This document shows, piece by piece, positions 6,246 through 8,508 of a stretch of DNA of 8,508 bases. The translations under genes and the position numbers were made by a program. A model generated the notes under the pieces. The model did no database searches. It worked only from the letters and a program-made list of their open reading frames with translations, and had not been told where the DNA came from. Position 1 is the first letter of the stretch, and every line of letters begins with the position of its first letter. This DNA is from Planctomycetota bacterium (GTDB lineage: Bacteria > Planctomycetota > PLA2 > JAEUHO01), in the NCBI GenBank assembly GCA_026647295.1, contig JAPKHB010000156.1:1-8508 (forward strand), in the 5' to 3' direction.

Positions 6246-7901
6246 CTAGCGCTTGAGGACGAAGCGGATCCTCTCCACGGCCCCCGCTCCCACAAGCACA
6301 CGATCCAAGGACTGCGGATGGTACCCTGGCACGCTTACCTTCACGGAATACTCTCCAGGTGTGAGTCGATCGATGCGGACTGGCTCGCCGGTCGCGAACT
6401 CCTCGAGACTCGCAGTGTCCTCTCCATCCCCTGACATCAGTTTATAGTCCACGGACACCACCCGTTGGCTCAACAGAGCTCCATCGGCACACACCAACTC
6501 GAGGGCAATGGCTCCCGCAAGCCGCAGATTCACATCCAGCTTCACGGGAGTACCGGCGCGCAAGTCAATCGGGGCAAGGCGCTCGTCCAAGTACTCCGAA
6601 GATAGTAAGACGAGGGCCATCCTCCCGGCCGGGGCCCGAAAGCGAACGACCCCTGTGTCCGGGGGCACCTCGGCAAGACCAGTCGAGAGCGCCCCACAAT
6701 CGTGGCTGACCTTCCAGTGGGCCGTAACCCCTTCTCGCAGGCCACCGTCGCCCGCCCCTCGGGCCTCGAGTGTGATATCCACACCGTCCGCTAACTGGAT
6801 CGGCAGTTCAACAGCCTCCCCGCTCGCCAGGTGGAGGCGCCTGACCCAATCCAACTCAAGCAAAGACAGGCGAACATCGTATGCGCCAGGAGGAATGCGA
6901 ATCGGATCGCTAATCAATTCCTCTCCTCCGACCGACGGGCGCACTCGAAAGGTGAGGGTCTCCTTGAAGCGTTCGGTCTGCCAGTCCGCCCCTGAGACCT
7001 GCACGACAATCTTGCCCCAATTCCAAGCCGATGCCCTGGTCACCCGCACGCTCAGCGTGGCCCGCGCCACTGCTTCAGGCCGGATGCGCAATTCTACCTC
7101 CGCCATCTGGCCAACGGTGACTTCGACCAACGCCTCTGCAAGAAGCCGCGCGTCAAAGTCGTGCTTCCAGTACCCAGCGCCGCGTAGGACTACCACCCTG
7201 TACCTTCCCGGGCGAACCCCAGGGAGCACTGACACTCCCGTGGGCTGAGGAGCCGGTAGCTCCAGGGCGCGCGACTCCTCGAGCGCAAGAAGGGTCAGAT
7301 TGCGGTCCTCTGCCCAGCCAATAGTCCGCACCTGGAGCCCACCGCTCGGGCTCAGGAGCTGTGCGTCCACGACGCCCCGGTGGGACATCGGCACTACGAC
7401 CGACCGCCAAATGTACCCCTCAGCGATCAGCCACCAGTGCTCATGCCAGTCTGGCAAGGGAATCAATCCGTCGGCCCCCCCAACGATTGGTTCTGAGTCC
7501 AGCGTGCGCCGGTCGGGGTAGTTGTCGGTGGCGTGCGCGGCATCGTTAGCTGCCGGATCCGCCCTGCGATAGGCTCGCACAGACGGCACAGCCTTCCCCG
7601 TTCGCGCATCTACTGCGCGGATCGAGCGTCGATCCCAATTGGGGCCGGACTGCCCCCCCCTGAGCAAGACCCGGTTGTCCGTTGGAACTGGAGGCACAGG
7701 CGAAGTCGCGATCCGCAGGGGGCGTCGGGCGTCACCGTCGAAGGCGCAGCGACGCACTAGGGATCTCTCACGAGGCGCGCCTTTGCGGCGTAGATCCGGT
7801 GGCGTTGAGTCGACAGCGTGCACCTGGGCCGATGCAGAGCCCGAAGCGATGGCCTGCAGTAGCAGCAGCACGAGGCCAGCACCACCCACAGCGCGGCACA
7901 T
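6246..7901 (-). CDS. Large secreted beta-sandwich protein (CarboxypepD_reg-like modules)
   Basis: This exported protein has about 551 aa and no enzymatic motif I can recognise. ATG 7901 is chosen: it opens a clear signal peptide (MCRAVGGAGLVLLLLQAIAS, cleavage near ASA-Q) and lies 16 nt after the stop of the upstream frame, with only a weak GGAAG upstream. GTG 7928 would add nine residues and has no ribosome-binding site. The mature part is nearly all beta-strand with repeated 'PG.Y.V.V' turns typical of transthyretin/carboxypeptidase-regulatory-like folds: IRAVDARTGKAVPSVRAY near the start, VRPGRYRVVVLRG in the first half, IPPGAYDVRLSLLELDW in the middle, and LTPGEYSVKVSVPGYHP near the end. 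Three to five modules are likely. Such proteins are common in Planctomycetota as cell-surface or periplasmic components. The gene lies wholly in the lower-GC segment. Its neighbours are the Cys-rich tail upstream and the small membrane protein downstream. Confidence 0.8.
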   Translation of the reverse strand: MCRAVGGAGLVLLLLQAIASGSASAQVHAVDSTPPDLRRKGAPRERSLVRRCAFDGDARRPLRIATSPVPPVPTDNRVLLRGGQSGPNWDRRSIRAVDARTGKAVPSVRAYRRADPAANDAAHATDNYPDRRTLDSEPIVGGADGLIPLPDWHEHWWLIAEGYIWRSVVVPMSHRGVVDAQLLSPSGGLQVRTIGWAEDRNLTLLALEESRALELPAPQPTGVSVLPGVRPGRYRVVVLRGAGYWKHDFDARLLAEALVEVTVGQMAEVELRIRPEAVARATLSVRVTRASAWNWGKIVVQVSGADWQTERFKETLTFRVRPSVGGEELISDPIRIPPGAYDVRLSLLELDWVRRLHLASGEAVELPIQLADGVDITLEARGAGDGGLREGVTAHWKVSHDCGALSTGLAEVPPDTGVVRFRAPAGRMALVLLSSEYLDERLAPIDLRAGTPVKLDVNLRLAGAIALELVCADGALLSQRVVSVDYKLMSGDGEDTASLEEFATGEPVRIDRLTPGEYSVKVSVPGYHPQSLDRVLVGAGAVERIRFVLKR

Positions 7902-7917
7902 CCAGGTAGGGACTTCC

Positions 7918-8095
7918 CTAGGTGCCACGCTTGCAGGTCCCGCGTGTGACGTGAACGGCCTTCGGCGTGATCGTCATCACACCGGCGCTCTCCTGGCAAT
8001 GGTGCGTAATGCGCACCTTCAGCCCAAAGCAGTTACAACCGGTGCCGTGTTGATTGCACAGCCGGTTGCCGATCCCGCGCGCGGTGTCGAGCGTC
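7918..8095 (-). pseudogene. Cysteine-rich C-terminal tail of an upstream gene that lost its 5' part
   Basis: The minus frame ending at TAG 7918-7920 reads, from about 8095 on, as a natural-looking protein end (IGNRLCNQHGTGC, then NCFGLKVRITHHCQESAG, then VMTITPKAVHVTRGTCKRGT). It has five cysteines and lower-GC codon use matching the secreted protein just downstream. The frame stays open to 8430, but above about 8095 it is Arg/Pro-rich shadow sequence lying antisense or out of frame to ruvX-, flgL- and hisD-like pieces. It is therefore interpreted as the last 55-60 residues of a secreted or redox-type protein whose upstream part is absent. The 16-nt gap to the next gene suggests an operon. 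No family is recognised and the left boundary is approximate. Confidence 0.45.
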
Positions 8096-8508
8096 CGCCC
8101 CGGACACCCTCCCCGCGCGCGGCAGCGTGCTCGGCTTCGACTTCGGCCCGGCGCGCATCGGCGTCGCGGGTACCGTTGGCTCCCTGGACCGCGAGCTCTC
8201 GCGCCCGGACGATGGCATCGCTCGCGCTGGCGAGGGCGCTCTCGGCGCCCTGGAGGCGCGCGGCGCCCCGGTCGACGTTCCGGAGGAACTGCTCGTTCGC
8301 AGCCCGTTCGGCGCGGAGCGCCGCGGCGCGGGCCGCGCCCGCGGTCATGAGAAGCGTCGAGAAGAGCGGCGCGGAGCCGCCAGGGATGTAGAGGCCGGCG
8401 CGCCGGATCGGGCGGAGAATCCGGCCCCACTTGACGCCGCCGCCGGCGTTCCTAATTGAGGACCGGGCGATGAACTCCTTGTGGTAGCGAAGGATGCGGG
8501 TCCAGGCG
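8019..8508 (-). CDS. Chimeric open frame: HisD-like piece fused to FlgL-like piece, partial at window end
   Basis: One uninterrupted minus-strand frame runs from the window edge to TGA at 8019-8021 (162 codons visible). Its first 54 residues are histidinol-dehydrogenase-like and the next 58 or so are flagellar-hook-protein-3-like. The last 50 have no recognisable homology and run antisense to a ruvX-like start. An internal ATG at 8348 could be taken as a start, but it is the Met of the HisD STLLM motif. A functional HisD-FlgL fusion makes no biological sense: the first is a cytoplasmic histidine-biosynthesis enzyme and the second an exported flagellar junction protein. It is a rearrangement product or an assembly chimera. 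Confidence 0.5.
   Translation of the reverse strand, partial: AWTRILRYHKEFIARSSIRNAGGGVKWGRILRPIRRAGLYIPGGSAPLFSTLLMTAGAARAAALRAERAANEQFLRNVDRGAARLQGAESALASASDAIVRARELAVQGANGTRDADARRAEVEAEHAAARGEGVRGGRSTPRAGSATGCAINTAPVVTALG
8100..8168 (+). pseudogene. ruvX: ruvX (YqgF, Holliday-junction resolvase-like) N-terminal fragment
   Basis: The + strand reads PDTLPARGSVLGFDFGPARI followed by GVA. The segment VLGFDFGPARIGVA is the RuvX/YqgF first strand with the catalytic-type Asp (consensus lG.D.G..RiGvA), matching at every conserved position. After GVA the reading should continue with a second strand ('vg...tg.A.pl..i'), but it switches to sequence that is the antisense of the flgL-like piece. Only about 23 codons remain. 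The short length leaves some room for chance. Confidence 0.4.
8169..8342 (-). pseudogene. flgL: flgL (flagellar hook-associated protein 3) fragment
   Basis: About 58 codons read AGAARAAALRAERAANEQFL, then RNVDRGAARLQGAESALASA, then SDAIVRARELAVQGANGT. This matches the N-terminal D0/D1 helix region of FlgL/flagellin proteins, where a DP-x-GAA-x-A-L-R stretch leads into a 'L.aaesAL..a.d.l.RArelAvqgANGT' helix. The preceding about 45 residues (including the conserved N-terminus and SGKRI-type motif) are replaced by HisD sequence. Whatever follows ANGT is lost or replaced by sequence antisense to ruvX. FlgL is preferred over FliC because of the AVQGANGT wording. Confidence 0.6.
8346..8508 (-). 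pseudogene. hisD: hisD (histidinol dehydrogenase) fragment
   Basis: Reading from the window end, 54 residues include RPIRRAGLYIPGGSAPLFST followed by LLM. This is the strongly conserved HisD segment (consensus RPi..vGlYvPGG.Ap.pSt.LM). The residues just before it (RILRYHKEF ... GGGVKWGRIL) fit the preceding helix and loop. HisD should continue with 'a.PA.vAGv'; instead the frame turns into FlgL-like sequence immediately after TLLM. The remainder of the gene, if present, lies outside the window upstream, and the 3' two-thirds are missing here. Confidence 0.7.

Noticed and set aside
7757..7999. Cys-rich minus frame with CCCYC overlapping the signal peptide region
   Set aside because: It is an out-of-frame shadow of the secreted protein's signal-peptide codons (Ala/Leu-rich runs read as Cys/Trp).
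8127..8459. A 110-codon + strand gene beginning MLGFDFGPARIGVAG
   Set aside because: Only the first 14 or so residues look like RuvX; the rest is antisense to the flgL- and hisD-like pieces and has no RuvX features.
1..8508. CRISPR array, tRNA/rRNA, insertion sequence, integron attC
   Set aside because: No regularly spaced repeats, no cloverleaf or rRNA-like segment, no transposase or integrase motif, and no attC-like hairpin pair were seen on either strand.

Overview
The window is very GC-rich over most of its length. By eye, bases 2161-2220 have 51 G/C of 60, while bases 6841-6900 have only 32 of 60. The gene content suits a large-genome environmental bacterium, most likely Planctomycetota, with Acidobacteriota or Myxococcota as alternatives. 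The clues are a BlaI-type repressor paired with an M56 peptidase, a Cache-sensor histidine kinase, a DinB-fold protein, a planctomycete-style terpenoid-cyclase tail and a large secreted beta-sandwich protein. The taxonomic call is inference.

Left block (18-2898, + strand). Three genes form a tightly coupled operon with 4-bp stop/start overlaps. They encode a BlaI/MecI-type repressor (TTG start), an M56 (BlaR1-like) membrane metallopeptidase with an intact HELAH motif, and a secreted coiled-coil protein of unknown function. The peptidase has no penicillin-binding sensor domain, so the signal is probably not a beta-lactam. The exported third protein is a candidate partner or substrate.

Middle block (2895-5741, - strand). 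A Cache-domain sensor histidine kinase converges on the operon so tightly that both genes stop inside one CTAG. The kinase is cut in two by an in-frame TAA inside a short AT-rich patch, and part of the sensor domain appears to be missing there. Upstream of it lie an intact DinB-family gene and a short ORF that is the C-terminal end of a squalene-cyclase/prenyltransferase-repeat protein. A low-complexity non-coding stretch with two perfect inverted repeats follows (5742-5965).

Right block (5966-8508, - strand). Base composition drops to clearly lower GC. Here sit a 60-aa two-helix membrane protein, a roughly 551-aa secreted protein built of beta-sandwich (CarboxypepD_reg-like) modules, and a cysteine-rich C-terminal tail of an upstream gene that has lost its 5' part. 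From about 8095 to the window end the GC rises again. The DNA there is a mosaic of pieces of three unrelated core genes: a ruvX start on +, and flgL and hisD pieces on - fused into one open frame. Together with the kinase break this points to real rearrangement and gene decay or to chimeric assembly. Sequence alone cannot decide which.

No RNA gene, CRISPR array, complete insertion sequence or origin was seen.
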